DNA of 59,845 nucleotides from an uncultured Pelagibacteraceae bacterium (GTDB taxonomy: Bacteria; Pseudomonadota; Alphaproteobacteria; Pelagibacterales; Pelagibacteraceae): assembly GCA_905612235.1 (NCBI GenBank), contig CAJQRF010000035.1, forward strand, positions 1 to 59,845. Direction: 5' to 3'. The notes below the pieces were generated by a model. That model was not told the origin of the DNA, did not search any database, and worked only from the letters and a program-made list of their open reading frames with translations. Shown one piece after another: positions 26,614-36,458 of the stretch (the first letter of the stretch is position 1; each line of letters opens with the position of its first letter). The translations under genes and the position numbers were made by a program.

Positions 26614-29490
26614 CTAAGCAGTTTTTTTCATTTTTATGTTGATGATTTCCTTCAAAAAGTTGCCTGTATAGCTACTATTGATTTCGCTTACTGTTTCAGG
26701 GTTACCTTCAGCAATAATTTGACCACCATTAACACCACCTTCGGGGCCCATATCGACTATCCAATCAGCTGTTTTTATTACATCTAGATTATGCTCGATT
26801 ACCACCACAGTGTTACCCAATGAAACAAATGTTTGTAAAATTTCAAGTAGTTTTTTAATATCATGAGCGTGCAATCCAGTTGTTGGTTCATCCAAAATAT
26901 AAAGCGTTCTTCCAGTTGATCTTTTGGATAATTCTTTAGCTAGTTTAATTCTTTGAGCTTCACCGCCAGACAGTGTTGTGGCTTGCTGACCAATTTTTAT
27001 ATATCCTAAACCAACTTTTTTTAAAGTAAGTAACTTCATTCTAACAGTGGGTATATTAATAAAATATTCACAACCTTCATCAACAGTCATATTTAAAACT
27101 TCCGCGATGTTTTTATCTTTGAATCTTATTTCCAATGTTTCTTTATTATATCTGCTTCCTTTACATACATCACAAGGAATGTAGACATCTGGTAAAAAAT
27201 GCATTTCATAAGTTATTACACCATCTCCTTCACAAGATTCACATCTTCCGCCTTTGACGTTAAAAGAAAATCTTCCAATTTTATAACCTCTAGTTTTTGA
27301 TTCAGGTAAATTAGCAAACCAATCTCTTATCGGACCAAAAGCACCTGTGTAAGTTGCTGGATTAGATCTAGGTGTTCTTCCAATAGGCGATTGATCTATA
27401 TCTATAATTTTATCTATTTGTTCAATACCTTTATAATTTTTAAATTCTTTAGGTAATTTTCTAGATTTATTATTATTAAGTATTAAATTTAAAGCATTAT
27501 ATAAAGTATGTAGAATTAAAGTTGATTTACCACTACCAGACACTCCAGTGACACAAGTAAAAGTTCCTAATGGAATCTTTAGATTTATATTTTTTAAATT
27601 GTTACCAGTAGCTCCTATAATTTCTAAAAATCTTCCATTCTTTGCTGTTCTTCTTTTTTTTGGAATCATTATATTCATTTTTTTTGACAAATAATTTCCA
27701 GTAATACTATCTTTGCTTTTTAGTATTTCTTTAATATCACCTTGTGCAACAACTCGCCCGCCATTCACACCAGCTTCAGGGCCAAGATCAATAATATGAT
27801 CTGCATTTTCCATTGTTTCGGTATCATGTTCCACAACTATTACAGTATTACCAAGATCCCTTAATCTTTTTAAAGCTTTAATTAATTTAACATTATCTTT
27901 TTGATGCAATCCAATAGAAGGTTCATCCAAAACATACAATACACCTGTCAACCCTGAACCAATTTGTGATGCAAGTCTTATTCTTTGAGCCTCTCCACCA
28001 GATAAAGTTCCAGACTCACGTGACAAAGTTAAATAATCCAATCCAACATTAAGTAAGAAATCTAATCTTTCATTAATTTCTTTTAGAATGTGTTGTGCAA
28101 TTTTTTTTTCTTTTTCATTTAATTTTTTATTAAGACTTTCAAACCATTTTTTTGCTTCAAATATAGACTTAATGGTAACCTCGCTTATATTAAGGTTGTC
28201 AATTTTAACACATAATGCTTCCTCTTTTAATCTCAAGCCTTTGCATTTTTCGCAATTTGATTCACTCTGGTATTGTGAAATTTCTTCTCTTTTCCACTCA
28301 CTTTCAGTTTCTAAAAATCTCCTCTCTAGATTATTAACAATACCTTCAAAAGTTTTTTTTGTAGAATATTTTTCGTGTCCATCGTCATAAATAAATTTTA
28401 TTTCTTCATCATTAGATCCGTATAAGAGCATATCTCTTATTTCTTTATCTAACTTTTTCCATTGGGTATCTAATGAAAATTTATAATGTTTTGATAAAGA
28501 TGATAAAGTTTGTGCATAGTATAAAAATTTAGATTTCGCCCATGGTTCTATAGCACCTTCAGCCAAACTTTTTTTAACATCAGGGACAACTAATTCTGGG
28601 TTAACGTTAAGGTTTACCCCTATGCCTTCACATTCTTCACACGCTCCGTAAGGACTATTAAATGAAAATAATCTTGGTTCAATTTCTTCAATGGTAAAAC
28701 CACTTTCTGGACATGCAAACTTTGATGAAAAAACGATTTTTTCAATTTTTCTAAATTTTTTTGGAAGAGCTTCATTTTCATATTCCACAAAAAGAAGTCC
28801 ATCAGATAAGTTTAGTGCAGTTTCAACACTTTCAGCTATTCTGTTACCTAATTGATTATTAATAATTATTCTATCAACAACTATAGATATTTCATGTTTT
28901 ACTTTTTTATTTAAATTTGGAAATTCATTTATATCAAGATATGTTCCATCAACTTTAATTCTTTGAAATCCTCTTCTTTTATAATTTGCAATTTCTTTTT
29001 TATATTCTCCTTTTCTTCCTCTCACTACTGGAGCCAATAAATATATTGTATTTTTTTTCGGGAGAGCTTTAATTTTATTTACTATTTCAGTGACGCTTTG
29101 TGATTTTATAGGTTTTCCTGTAAAAGGTGAGAATGGTGTTCCAGCTCTAGCATACAAAACTCTCATATAGTCATAAATTTCTGTAACAGTAGCCACTGTA
29201 GATCTAGGATTTTTAGAAGTATTTTTCTGTTCTATTGCAATTGCTGGACTTAAACCTTCTATTAAATCAACATTAGGCTTTTTCATTTTGTCCAAAAACT
29301 GCCTAGCATATGCAGACAAACTTTCCACATATCTTCTTTGACCTTCAGCATATATTGTATCAAAAGCTAAAGATGATTTTCCTGACCCAGAAAGCCCAGT
29401 TATTACTATAAATTTGTCTTTTGGTATTTCTAAAGATATATTTTTTAAGTTGTGTTCTTTAGCGCCTTTTATAACGATTTTTTTAAGCAT
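26614..29490 (-). CDS. uvrA: UvrABC excinuclease subunit A
   Basis: This is the damage-recognition ATPase of nucleotide excision repair, 958 residues. It has two ABC modules: Walker [10 protein letters not shown] (32-40) and the second GVSGSGKST, each with LSGGEAQRI signatures and [16 protein letters not shown] Walker B motifs. The zinc module CESCEGDG and CDVCKGSRY is intact. The first zinc site reads CPESGF, as is usual in alphaproteobacteria. It is divergent from ssb across 96 bases with no GAAC/GTTC LexA-type box. Confidence 0.97.
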   Translation of the reverse strand: MLKKIVIKGAKEHNLKNISLEIPKDKFIVITGLSGSGKSSLAFDTIYAEGQRRYVESLSAYARQFLDKMKKPNVDLIEGLSPAIAIEQKNTSKNPRSTVATVTEIYDYMRVLYARAGTPFSPFTGKPIKSQSVTEIVNKIKALPKKNTIYLLAPVVRGRKGEYKKEIANYKRRGFQRIKVDGTYLDINEFPNLNKKVKHEISIVVDRIIINNQLGNRIAESVETALNLSDGLLFVEYENEALPKKFRKIEKIVFSSKFACPESGFTIEEIEPRLFSFNSPYGACEECEGIGVNLNVNPELVVPDVKKSLAEGAIEPWAKSKFLYYAQTLSSLSKHYKFSLDTQWKKLDKEIRDMLLYGSNDEEIKFIYDDGHEKYSTKKTFEGIVNNLERRFLETESEWKREEISQYQSESNCEKCKGLRLKEEALCVKIDNLNISEVTIKSIFEAKKWFESLNKKLNEKEKKIAQHILKEINERLDFLLNVGLDYLTLSRESGTLSGGEAQRIRLASQIGSGLTGVLYVLDEPSIGLHQKDNVKLIKALKRLRDLGNTVIVVEHDTETMENADHIIDLGPEAGVNGGRVVAQGDIKEILKSKDSITGNYLSKKMNIMIPKKRRTAKNGRFLEIIGATGNNLKNINLKIPLGTFTCVTGVSGSGKSTLILHTLYNALNLILNNNKSRKLPKEFKNYKGIEQIDKIIDIDQSPIGRTPRSNPATYTGAFGPIRDWFANLPESKTRGYKIGRFSFNVKGGRCESCEGDGVITYEMHFLPDVYIPCDVCKGSRYNKETLEIRFKDKNIAEVLNMTVDEGCEYFINIPTVRMKLLTLKKVGLGYIKIGQQATTLSGGEAQRIKLAKELSKRSTGRTLYILDEPTTGLHAHDIKKLLEILQTFVSLGNTVVVIEHNLDVIKTADWIVDMGPEGGVNGGQIIAEGNPETVSEINSSYTGNFLKEIINIKMKKTA

Positions 29491-29586
29491 TTTTTAATAA
29501 TTACGTCTAACCTATTAATATAAAGATGGAAATATGTTATATTTGCATATATTAACAATTAATCATTTAACAAATCTATAAAAAAT

Positions 29587-30045
29587 ATGGCAGGAAGTCT
29601 AAATAAAGTTCTTTTAATTGGTAGGCTGGGAGCTGATCCAGAAATAAAGCAAATGGTCAATGGCAAAAGCGTGGCTAGGTTGAGTCTAGCTACCAGCAAC
29701 ACTTGGAAAGATAAAAATACGGGTGAAAAAAAAGAAAAAACAGAGTGGCACCGTATAGTAATTTTTAATGAAGGACTTGTTAACATCGTTCAACAGTATG
29801 TTAAAAAGGGTGCTCAAGTTTACATAGAAGGAGAATTAACTACCAGAAAATGGAAAGACGAAAAATCTGGAATTGACAAATATTCTACTGAAGTTGTATT
29901 GCAAGGTTTTAATTCTTCATTTAAAATATTAAGTAGTAAAAATAATCAAACTGAAAATCTACAAACCAGTCCATCAGAAAAAAGTTCACTTCCTAATGAT
30001 GAAAACATTCCGTCTAATGATTTAGACGATGAAATCCCTTTTTAA
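29587..30045 (+). CDS. ssb: Single-stranded DNA-binding protein
   Basis: This protein protects ssDNA in replication, repair and recombination, 152 residues. The OB-fold covers about residues 4-110 (NKVLLIGRLGADPE, TEWHRIVIFNE). The linker is acidic and short, and the C-terminal tip DDEIPF, which recruits partner proteins, is intact. Divergence from uvrA is a common bacterial arrangement. gyrA follows 5 bases later. Confidence 0.97.
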   Translation: MAGSLNKVLLIGRLGADPEIKQMVNGKSVARLSLATSNTWKDKNTGEKKEKTEWHRIVIFNEGLVNIVQQYVKKGAQVYIEGELTTRKWKDEKSGIDKYSTEVVLQGFNSSFKILSSKNNQTENLQTSPSEKSSLPNDENIPSNDLDDEIPF

Positions 30046-30050
30046 AATAA

Positions 30051-32657
30051 ATGGAAAAGACTGAAGCAAAGCTAGTTAAAGACAATTATAAACCAATTTT
30101 AGTTTATGATGAGATGAGTTCATCTTATTTATCATACGCTATGAGTGTTATAGTGAGTAGAGCTTTGCCTGATGTCAGGGATGGTTTAAAACCTGTTCAT
30201 AGAAGAATTATTTTTGCAATGTACAAAGGAGGCTTTGATTGGAGTAAACAATTTAGAAAATCTGCCAGAGTAGTAGGTGATGTTATTGGTAAATATCATC
30301 CTCATGGTGATCAAGCAGTGTACGATGCAATGGTAAGATTGACTCAGAATTTTTCAATGAGTTTACCTTTAATTGACGGACAAGGTAACTTTGGTTCTAT
30401 AGATGGAGATCCACCTGCAGCAATGAGATATACTGAAACTAAATTGGCTAAAGTTTCTCAGTATTTAATAGATGATATTGAAAAAGATACGATTGAATAT
30501 CGGAACAATTATGACGATACAGAAAAAGAACCTACTGTTTTGCCTTCTCAATTTCCAAACCTATTAGTTAATGGTGCAGGAGGTATTGCTGTTGGAATGG
30601 CAACCAGTATTCCTCCTCATAATTTGGGTGAAATTATTGACGGAACAGTTTCTTTAATTAAAAATAATAATATTACTATTCCACAGCTTATGAAGACAAT
30701 ACCTGGACCTGATTTTCCAACAGGAGGGATAATTATTGGAAAAGATAATTTAAAACAAGGTTATTCTAAGGGCAGAGGTTCAATTAAAATCCGCGGTGAT
30801 ATAGATGTAGAAACTTTAAAAAATGGAAAAGAACGTTTAGTAATTAATTCAATTCCTTATCAAGTCAATAAATCTGTTTTAAACGAAAGAATAGCAGAAC
30901 TGGCAAGAGATAAAAAAATTGAAGGAATAAGTGATATTAGAGATGAATCTAATCATAAAGGTGTAAGAGTTGTAATAGATCTCAGAAGAAATGTAGAATC
31001 TGAAACAGTAAAAAGGCAACTTTATAAATTAACATCAATAGAAAGTTCTTTTGGATTTAATACTTTAGCGATAGTTGATGGAAAACCAAAAATATTAAAT
31101 TTAAAGGAATTTTTATCTGAGTTTATAGATTTTAGAAAAGAAACATTAACAAAAAAAACTAGATTTGAATTAAAAAAAGCTCTTGATAGAGCTCATATAT
31201 TATTAGGCATATCAGTTTCAGTAGAAAACATTGATTCAGTTATTAAAATTATAAGAAAATCTGAAACTACTGAGATTGCTAAAAAATCACTATTAGAAAA
31301 AAAATGGAAAATAAATAAAACAAACCAGTTGATAAAACTTATAAAATCAGAAAAAAGTGGATCTGGTTATAAACTTTCAGAAAACCAAGTTATTGCAATT
31401 TTAGAGCTGCGACTTCAAAAACTTACTACTTTTGGTATAAATGAAATTGAAGCTGAAATTAAGAAACTTTCTTTTTCTATTAAGGAATATGAGAAAATTT
31501 TAAATTCAAAGAAAGAATTATTTAATGTAATGATTTCTGAGTTATTAAAAATAAAAGAAAAATTTTCTGTTAAAAGAAGAACAAAAATTATAGACGCTGT
31601 TCTAAATTATAATATAGAGGAAACTATACAAAAAGAAGCAGTCGTAATTACTATTACACAAAAAGGTTATATTAAAAGAGGTTCACTAGCATCAGTCAAA
31701 ATCCAAAAAAGAGGAGGCAAAGGAAAATCTGGAATTAAAACTAGAGATGAAGATTATGTAGTTCAAATATTTACTGCGAATTCTCACACTCCTATAATGT
31801 TTTTTTCCACTCAAGGACTTGTATATAAATTGAAAGCTTGGAAAATACCTCAAGGATCTACTAACTCAAAAGGAAAAACATTATTTAATTTGTTACCATT
31901 AAAAAGTCATCAATCAATAAGTTCTATAATGCCTCTTCCAGAAAATGAAAGTGAATGGAAGAAATTATATGTTGTTTTTGCGACACAAAAAGGAAAAGTG
32001 AGAAAAAATAGCTTAGAGGATTTTGCTAGCATCCAATCTACTGGTAAAATTGCCATGAAACTTGATGATGATGATAAAATTATTGGTGTTAAAATTTGTA
32101 GGGACGATCAAGATATTATTCTAAGCACCAAGCTTGGTAAATGTATTCGTTTTATGTCGAAAAAGTTAAGAATTTTTAAAGGCCGATCTTCAAAAGGTAT
32201 TAAAGGTATTGAACTATCTGCTGATGACAAAGTTATGTCTTTATCAGTGCTGAATGCGGTTGATATTAATCCAAAAACAGCGAAAAATTTACTTAAAAAT
32301 GGCGCCGCTGATAAAGCCAGAAAATCTGAGATAGTTGCTAAACAAAAGTATATTTTATCAATTACTGAAAATGGATTTGGAAAAAGAACATCTTTTTATG
32401 AATATAGGGTTACAAATAGAGGAGGAAAAGGAATAATAGGTATAATAACCTCTTCTAGAAATGGTAATGTTGCGGCATCGTTCCCCGTTAATGAAGGTGA
32501 TGAAATAATTTTATCTACAGATAAAGGCAAGGTTATAAGATGTGCTGTTAAAGAAATTAGATCTGCTGGTAGAAATACACAAGGAGTTAGTATTTTTAAA
32601 GTTTCTGATGATGAAAAAGTAGTGTCCGCAATTAAAATAGATGAAAATTTTACCTAA
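30051..32657 (+). CDS. gyrA: DNA gyrase subunit A
   Basis: This is the DNA breakage-reunion subunit of gyrase, 868 residues. The catalytic tyrosine is Tyr127 (AAMRYTE). Six beta-pinwheel blades form the C-terminal DNA-wrapping domain. The quinolone-determining region reads [15 protein letters not shown]: the position equivalent to Ser83 of E. coli is Gln88, and Asp92 (equivalent to Asp87) is kept. The GyrA-box-like segment [10 protein letters not shown] is seen at about 550-560. Confidence 0.97.
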   Translation: MEKTEAKLVKDNYKPILVYDEMSSSYLSYAMSVIVSRALPDVRDGLKPVHRRIIFAMYKGGFDWSKQFRKSARVVGDVIGKYHPHGDQAVYDAMVRLTQNFSMSLPLIDGQGNFGSIDGDPPAAMRYTETKLAKVSQYLIDDIEKDTIEYRNNYDDTEKEPTVLPSQFPNLLVNGAGGIAVGMATSIPPHNLGEIIDGTVSLIKNNNITIPQLMKTIPGPDFPTGGIIIGKDNLKQGYSKGRGSIKIRGDIDVETLKNGKERLVINSIPYQVNKSVLNERIAELARDKKIEGISDIRDESNHKGVRVVIDLRRNVESETVKRQLYKLTSIESSFGFNTLAIVDGKPKILNLKEFLSEFIDFRKETLTKKTRFELKKALDRAHILLGISVSVENIDSVIKIIRKSETTEIAKKSLLEKKWKINKTNQLIKLIKSEKSGSGYKLSENQVIAILELRLQKLTTFGINEIEAEIKKLSFSIKEYEKILNSKKELFNVMISELLKIKEKFSVKRRTKIIDAVLNYNIEETIQKEAVVITITQKGYIKRGSLASVKIQKRGGKGKSGIKTRDEDYVVQIFTANSHTPIMFFSTQGLVYKLKAWKIPQGSTNSKGKTLFNLLPLKSHQSISSIMPLPENESEWKKLYVVFATQKGKVRKNSLEDFASIQSTGKIAMKLDDDDKIIGVKICRDDQDIILSTKLGKCIRFMSKKLRIFKGRSSKGIKGIELSADDKVMSLSVLNAVDINPKTAKNLLKNGAADKARKSEIVAKQKYILSITENGFGKRTSFYEYRVTNRGGKGIIGIITSSRNGNVAASFPVNEGDEIILSTDKGKVIRCAVKEIRSAGRNTQGVSIFKVSDDEKVVSAIKIDENFT

Positions 32658-32665
32658 TTTTAAAT

Positions 32666-33160
32666 ATGAGCAAAATAGGAATTTACCCAGGAACGTTTGA
32701 TCCAATTACTTATGGTCATATTGATGTTATAAGAAGATCCCTTACAATAGTAAATAAACTTATAGTTGGAGTAGCGAATGATTATTCTAAAGAGTGTTTA
32801 TTTTCAGCTGAAGAAAGATCCAGTATGATTAAGAAAGCTCTATTCAGTGATTTAAATTTTAAAAGAAAATCAGTTGAAGTTTTAATATTTAATACTTTAA
32901 CTACCTCTCTTTGTAAGAAAAATAAATCTTCAATAATATTTAGAGGATTAAGAGCAGTTTCCGATTTTGAATATGAGTTCCAGTTAGCTGGTATGAATAG
33001 ACAGCTTGATAAAAATATTGAAACGGTTTTTTTAATGTCAGATCCCGATAATCAGGTTATATCTTCAAAATTTGTAAAAGAAATAGCAAAATTAAATGGT
33101 AAAATTGATACATTTGTTACAAAAAGTATAAAAAAATCACTTAGAGAAAAATATGATTAA
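32666..33160 (+). CDS. coaD: Phosphopantetheine adenylyltransferase
   Basis: This catalyses the penultimate step of coenzyme A synthesis, transferring AMP to 4'-phosphopantetheine. It has 164 residues. Motifs are GTFDPITYGHID (nucleotidyltransferase HxGH-type, here YGHID), RGLRAVSDFEYE, and the ISSKFVKE loop. It follows gyrA by 8 bases and overlaps the cyclophilin gene by 8. Confidence 0.97.
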   Translation: MSKIGIYPGTFDPITYGHIDVIRRSLTIVNKLIVGVANDYSKECLFSAEERSSMIKKALFSDLNFKRKSVEVLIFNTLTTSLCKKNKSSIIFRGLRAVSDFEYEFQLAGMNRQLDKNIETVFLMSDPDNQVISSKFVKEIAKLNGKIDTFVTKSIKKSLREKYD

Positions 33161-33707
33161 AAAATTATTTTTTATTATTATATTAGTTTTATTTACTAAC
33201 AACTTAATTGCGGAGGAAAATATTGTGATTTTAAAATTAAAAGATGGTGATGTCAAAATTGAACTGTTTAAAGATATAGCACCAAAACATGTAGAAAGAT
33301 TTTTGACTCTTTCAAATGAAAAAAAATATGATGGAGTGGTTTTCCATAGAGTTATAGATGGATTTATGGCTCAAACAGGAGATGTCGAATTCGGAAATTC
33401 AACTTCAGAAAATTATGACATAAAACGCGCTGGCACAGGCGGCTCTGAATACCCAGATTTAAAAGCGGAATTTAGTGAATTACCTCATGAAAGAGGTACC
33501 TTATCTATGGCACGTTCATCAAATGAAGATAGTGCAAATAGTCAATTTTTTATTTGTTTTAAGGCATCTTCTTTTTTGGATCGTCAATATACTGTATTTG
33601 GTAAAGTAGTTGCTGGCATGGAATTTGTTGATATGATTACAAGAGGAGAGGGAGCTAACGGAGAAGTTTCGAAACCGGATAAGATTGTAAGCCTATCATC
33701 TAAATAA
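33153..33707 (+). CDS. Exported peptidyl-prolyl cis-trans isomerase, cyclophilin type
   Basis: This is a protein-folding catalyst, 184 residues, with an N-terminal signal sequence (about 1-20, LFTNNLIAEE), so probably periplasmic. The cyclophilin core includes FHRVIDGFMAQTGD (active-site Arg), SANSQFFICF and LDRQYTVFGKV. In alphaproteobacteria a secreted and a cytoplasmic cyclophilin are often adjacent, but only this one is here. Confidence 0.93.
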   Translation: MIKKLFFIIILVLFTNNLIAEENIVILKLKDGDVKIELFKDIAPKHVERFLTLSNEKKYDGVVFHRVIDGFMAQTGDVEFGNSTSENYDIKRAGTGGSEYPDLKAEFSELPHERGTLSMARSSNEDSANSQFFICFKASSFLDRQYTVFGKVVAGMEFVDMITRGEGANGEVSKPDKIVSLSSK

Positions 33708-33718
33708 TTTATCATTTA

Positions 33719-34831
33719 ATGCAGAATGAAAAATTTTCTTTCGAACTTATAACCAGCGATGGCTTAGCCCGTTTAGGAAAAATTCACACACATCGAGGCG
33801 TTATAGACACACCCTCATTCATGACTGTAGGTACACAAGGTACTGTAAAAGCATCTTTTATTGACGACGTAGTCTCTGCAGGAGCACAAATTATATTATG
33901 TAATACTTATCATTTAATGATTAGACCAGGCACAGAAAGAATTAAGAGAGTTGGTGGTTTGCATGAATTTATAAATTGCCAATTGCCTATATTAACTGAC
34001 TCAGGTGGTTTTCAAATTATGTCGTTATCTAAACTTGTAAAAATTGATAAGGAAAAAGGTGCCATTTTCAATTCACATATAGATGGAAAAAAATTTGTAC
34101 TAAGTCCTGAAGAAAGCATAAGAATACAAAAAGATTTAAATTCTGATATAATTATGGTTTTAGATGAATGCCCCAAGTTAGTTAGAGATAAAAAAAAAAT
34201 TTCTCAATCTTTAGAATTATCTCAATACTGGGCTGATAGATCTAAAGTAGCATTTGGACACAATCCTAAAAAAGCCTTATTTGGAATAGTGCAGGGTGGG
34301 ATTTATAAAGATCTTAGAATAGAAAGTTTAGAAGGATTATTAAAATTAGATTTTGATGGTTATGCATTAGGAGGTCTTGCTGTAGGAGAAAGTCAAAATC
34401 AAATGTTCAAAGTACTTGATAATATAACACCAATTATGCCAAATAATAAACCAAGATATCTTATGGGCGTAGGGACACCTACAGATATTCTTGGTGCAGT
34501 AAAAAGGGGAGTTGACATGTTTGATTGCGTTATGCCAACAAGATCGGGAAGAACTGGTTTGGCTTTTACTTGGGAAGGTAGATTAAATTTAAAAAACTCT
34601 AAATATCAATTTGATGATACTCCACTAGATTCAGGGTTAAATTTAAGAAATCTCAACAAATATTCAAAGAGCTATATTAACCATTTAATTAAATCTAATG
34701 AAATTTTAGCCTCAATGATCTTAACACTTAACAATATTTATTTTTATCAGGAATTAATGAAAAAAATTAGAGAAGCAATAAAAACTAATAAGTTTGATGA
34801 ATTTTACAGCAAATATGTTGATATAATTTAA
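33719..34831 (+). CDS. tgt: tRNA-guanine transglycosylase, with zinc site lost
   Basis: This exchanges the wobble guanine of GUN-anticodon tRNAs for preQ1, toward queuosine. It has 370 residues. The catalytic parts are intact: TDSGGFQIMSL, the substrate loop GGLAVGE, and the nucleophile in FDCVMPTRSGRTG. The zinc site normally reads CxCx2C with a distant His. Here the three cysteine positions are Leu307, Leu309 and Leu312, and the histidine position is Asn338. All four ligands are therefore replaced, and each Cys-to-Leu change needs two base changes, so sequencing error is excluded. The Asn tRNA (GTT) in this window is a substrate type. Confidence 0.95.
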   Translation: MQNEKFSFELITSDGLARLGKIHTHRGVIDTPSFMTVGTQGTVKASFIDDVVSAGAQIILCNTYHLMIRPGTERIKRVGGLHEFINCQLPILTDSGGFQIMSLSKLVKIDKEKGAIFNSHIDGKKFVLSPEESIRIQKDLNSDIIMVLDECPKLVRDKKKISQSLELSQYWADRSKVAFGHNPKKALFGIVQGGIYKDLRIESLEGLLKLDFDGYALGGLAVGESQNQMFKVLDNITPIMPNNKPRYLMGVGTPTDILGAVKRGVDMFDCVMPTRSGRTGLAFTWEGRLNLKNSKYQFDDTPLDSGLNLRNLNKYSKSYINHLIKSNEILASMILTLNNIYFYQELMKKIREAIKTNKFDEFYSKYVDII

Positions 34832-34899
34832 ATATATTTGTTGTTATGTATTTTTTTAATTGAAATAAATTTAAAAGAATATACTAATACATTTTTAGT

Positions 34900-34975
<76 letters not shown>

Positions 34976-34977
34976 CA

Positions 34978-35826
34978 CTAAGAAAGTTTTATTATAGGAG
35001 GGTAAGTCATTATAATTTCTGGTATCCAACGTTTTAATGATTCTATTCTTCTAATGTTTGAAGGATGAGTGCTCATCCATTCTGGTGGTTCACTACCCTT
35101 ATTCGCTTCTTTCATTCTTTCCCAAATTTTTACTGATTCTCTTATGTCGTATCCAGCCAAAGAAGAAAAAATTAATCCTAGGTAGTCAGCTTCACTTTCT
35201 TGTTTTCTCCCAAAAGGATTATCTATTCCAAAAGTTCTCAGCATACCCGCTACATCTACGCCTGCTGCTCTAGAAGTTCTCGAAATTGCTCCACCTGAAG
35301 CGATGTCAGCAATTTGTGTCCCAATGTTTAAGATTAAGGCTCTACTAGCTCTCTCAACAGAATGTTTTGCTACAGCATGAGCTATTTCATGACCCATAAC
35401 AGCAGCTAGTCCATGCTTATTTTTTGTAACTTCAAGTATGCCAGTATAGACAGCAATTTTACCTCCAGGCATACACCATGCATTTTTTATTTTTTTATTA
35501 TCAATTAATATATATTCCCAATTAAAATTATAAGTAGGATCTCTTTTATCATTAGATATGAAATAAGCACTCACTGCATTTTCAATTTTAGAACCTATTT
35601 CTTTTATTTCATCTAGTTGAGCTTTATCATCACTAAGAGGAGCTTTTTTTTTAACATTTTCGTATACTTGTGCAGCCTGCCTGTTTAATGTGCTTTCTGG
35701 TATGAGCTTAAGTTGTTTTCGCTGTGTAATTGGTGCGGTTGAGCAAGAGCTCATTATTAAACCACAAGTACAACCTCCAAATACTTCAAGAAATTGTCTT
35801 CTATTTATGTTTTTAATTTTACTCAT
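34978..35826 (-). CDS. M48-family metalloprotease, predicted Tat-exported lipoprotein
   Basis: This is a zinc peptidase of the LoiP/BepA-like M48C group, 282 residues, probably a quality-control protease at the outer membrane. The zinc motif HEIAH (146-150) and the third ligand Glu212 (ESEADYLG) are present. The N terminus has a twin-arginine motif NRRQFLEVFGG (RR at 9-10), a hydrophobic stretch and a lipobox-like IMSSC with Cys28. Combined Tat and lipobox signals fit the tatABC genes in this window. No TPR repeats follow the protease domain. Confidence 0.88.
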   Translation of the reverse strand: MSKIKNINRRQFLEVFGGCTCGLIMSSCSTAPITQRKQLKLIPESTLNRQAAQVYENVKKKAPLSDDKAQLDEIKEIGSKIENAVSAYFISNDKRDPTYNFNWEYILIDNKKIKNAWCMPGGKIAVYTGILEVTKNKHGLAAVMGHEIAHAVAKHSVERASRALILNIGTQIADIASGGAISRTSRAAGVDVAGMLRTFGIDNPFGRKQESEADYLGLIFSSLAGYDIRESVKIWERMKEANKGSEPPEWMSTHPSNIRRIESLKRWIPEIIMTYPPIIKLS

Positions 35827-35843
35827 TCAGATATATATAATAG

Positions 35844-36458
35844 ATGGCTTTGAAAGATAAAAAAAGAAGTTTTTTTACTAGAATAAGAAATTACTTTATA
35901 ACAGGTATTGTTGTTTTAATCCCTATAGGAATCACAATATATCTAACTTTATTTTTAATTTCTATTACATCAAATATTTTGCCGAAAGAGATTAATCCAA
36001 ACCACTACTTACCCTATGACATTCCTGGAGTTGAAATATTAATAGCTTTGTTTTTAATTACTTTTATTGGATGGCTTTCTCTATCTTTTCTTGGAAAAAG
36101 ATTGTTAATTTTATTTAATAATATTTTAAAAAAAATACCAATTTTAAGAACCATATATTCTGCAATAGCCCAGATGACTGAAACTTTTACTAAAACAGAA
36201 AAGGGAAAAAAAAATGTTGTTCTTATTGAATATCCCAGAAAAGGAACTTGGGCAGTAGGATTTGCCACCAAGGACAACTCCGGAGAAATAAGTAAAAAAA
36301 CTAACAGAAATCTAGTTAATGTTTTTGTTCCAACTACACCAAATCCTACAAGTGGTTTTTTGTTAATGTTTCCCAAGGAAGAAATAATATTTCTTGATAT
36401 GACGTTTGAGGAGGCTTCAAAATTTATAGTTTCAGCTGGAACTTCTAATCCAAGTTAA
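35844..36458 (+). CDS. DUF502 inner-membrane protein
   Basis: This 204-residue protein is of the DUF502 family, with two membrane helices (about 16-38 and 63-88) and a soluble C-terminal part. Family sequence features are FITGIVVLIPIGITIYL, ILRTIYSAIAQMTETF and VFVPTTPNPTSGFLLMFPKE. Function is unknown; relatives (such as plant COV1) are linked to membrane organisation. It overlaps the convergent recG gene by 14 bases. Confidence 0.9.
   Translation: MALKDKKRSFFTRIRNYFITGIVVLIPIGITIYLTLFLISITSNILPKEINPNHYLPYDIPGVEILIALFLITFIGWLSLSFLGKRLLILFNNILKKIPILRTIYSAIAQMTETFTKTEKGKKNVVLIEYPRKGTWAVGFATKDNSGEISKKTNRNLVNVFVPTTPNPTSGFLLMFPKEEIIFLDMTFEEASKFIVSAGTSNPS

Noticed and set aside
29491-29586. SOS (LexA) operator between uvrA and ssb
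   Set aside because: No GAAC or GTTC half-sites of the alphaproteobacterial LexA box occur in this interval.
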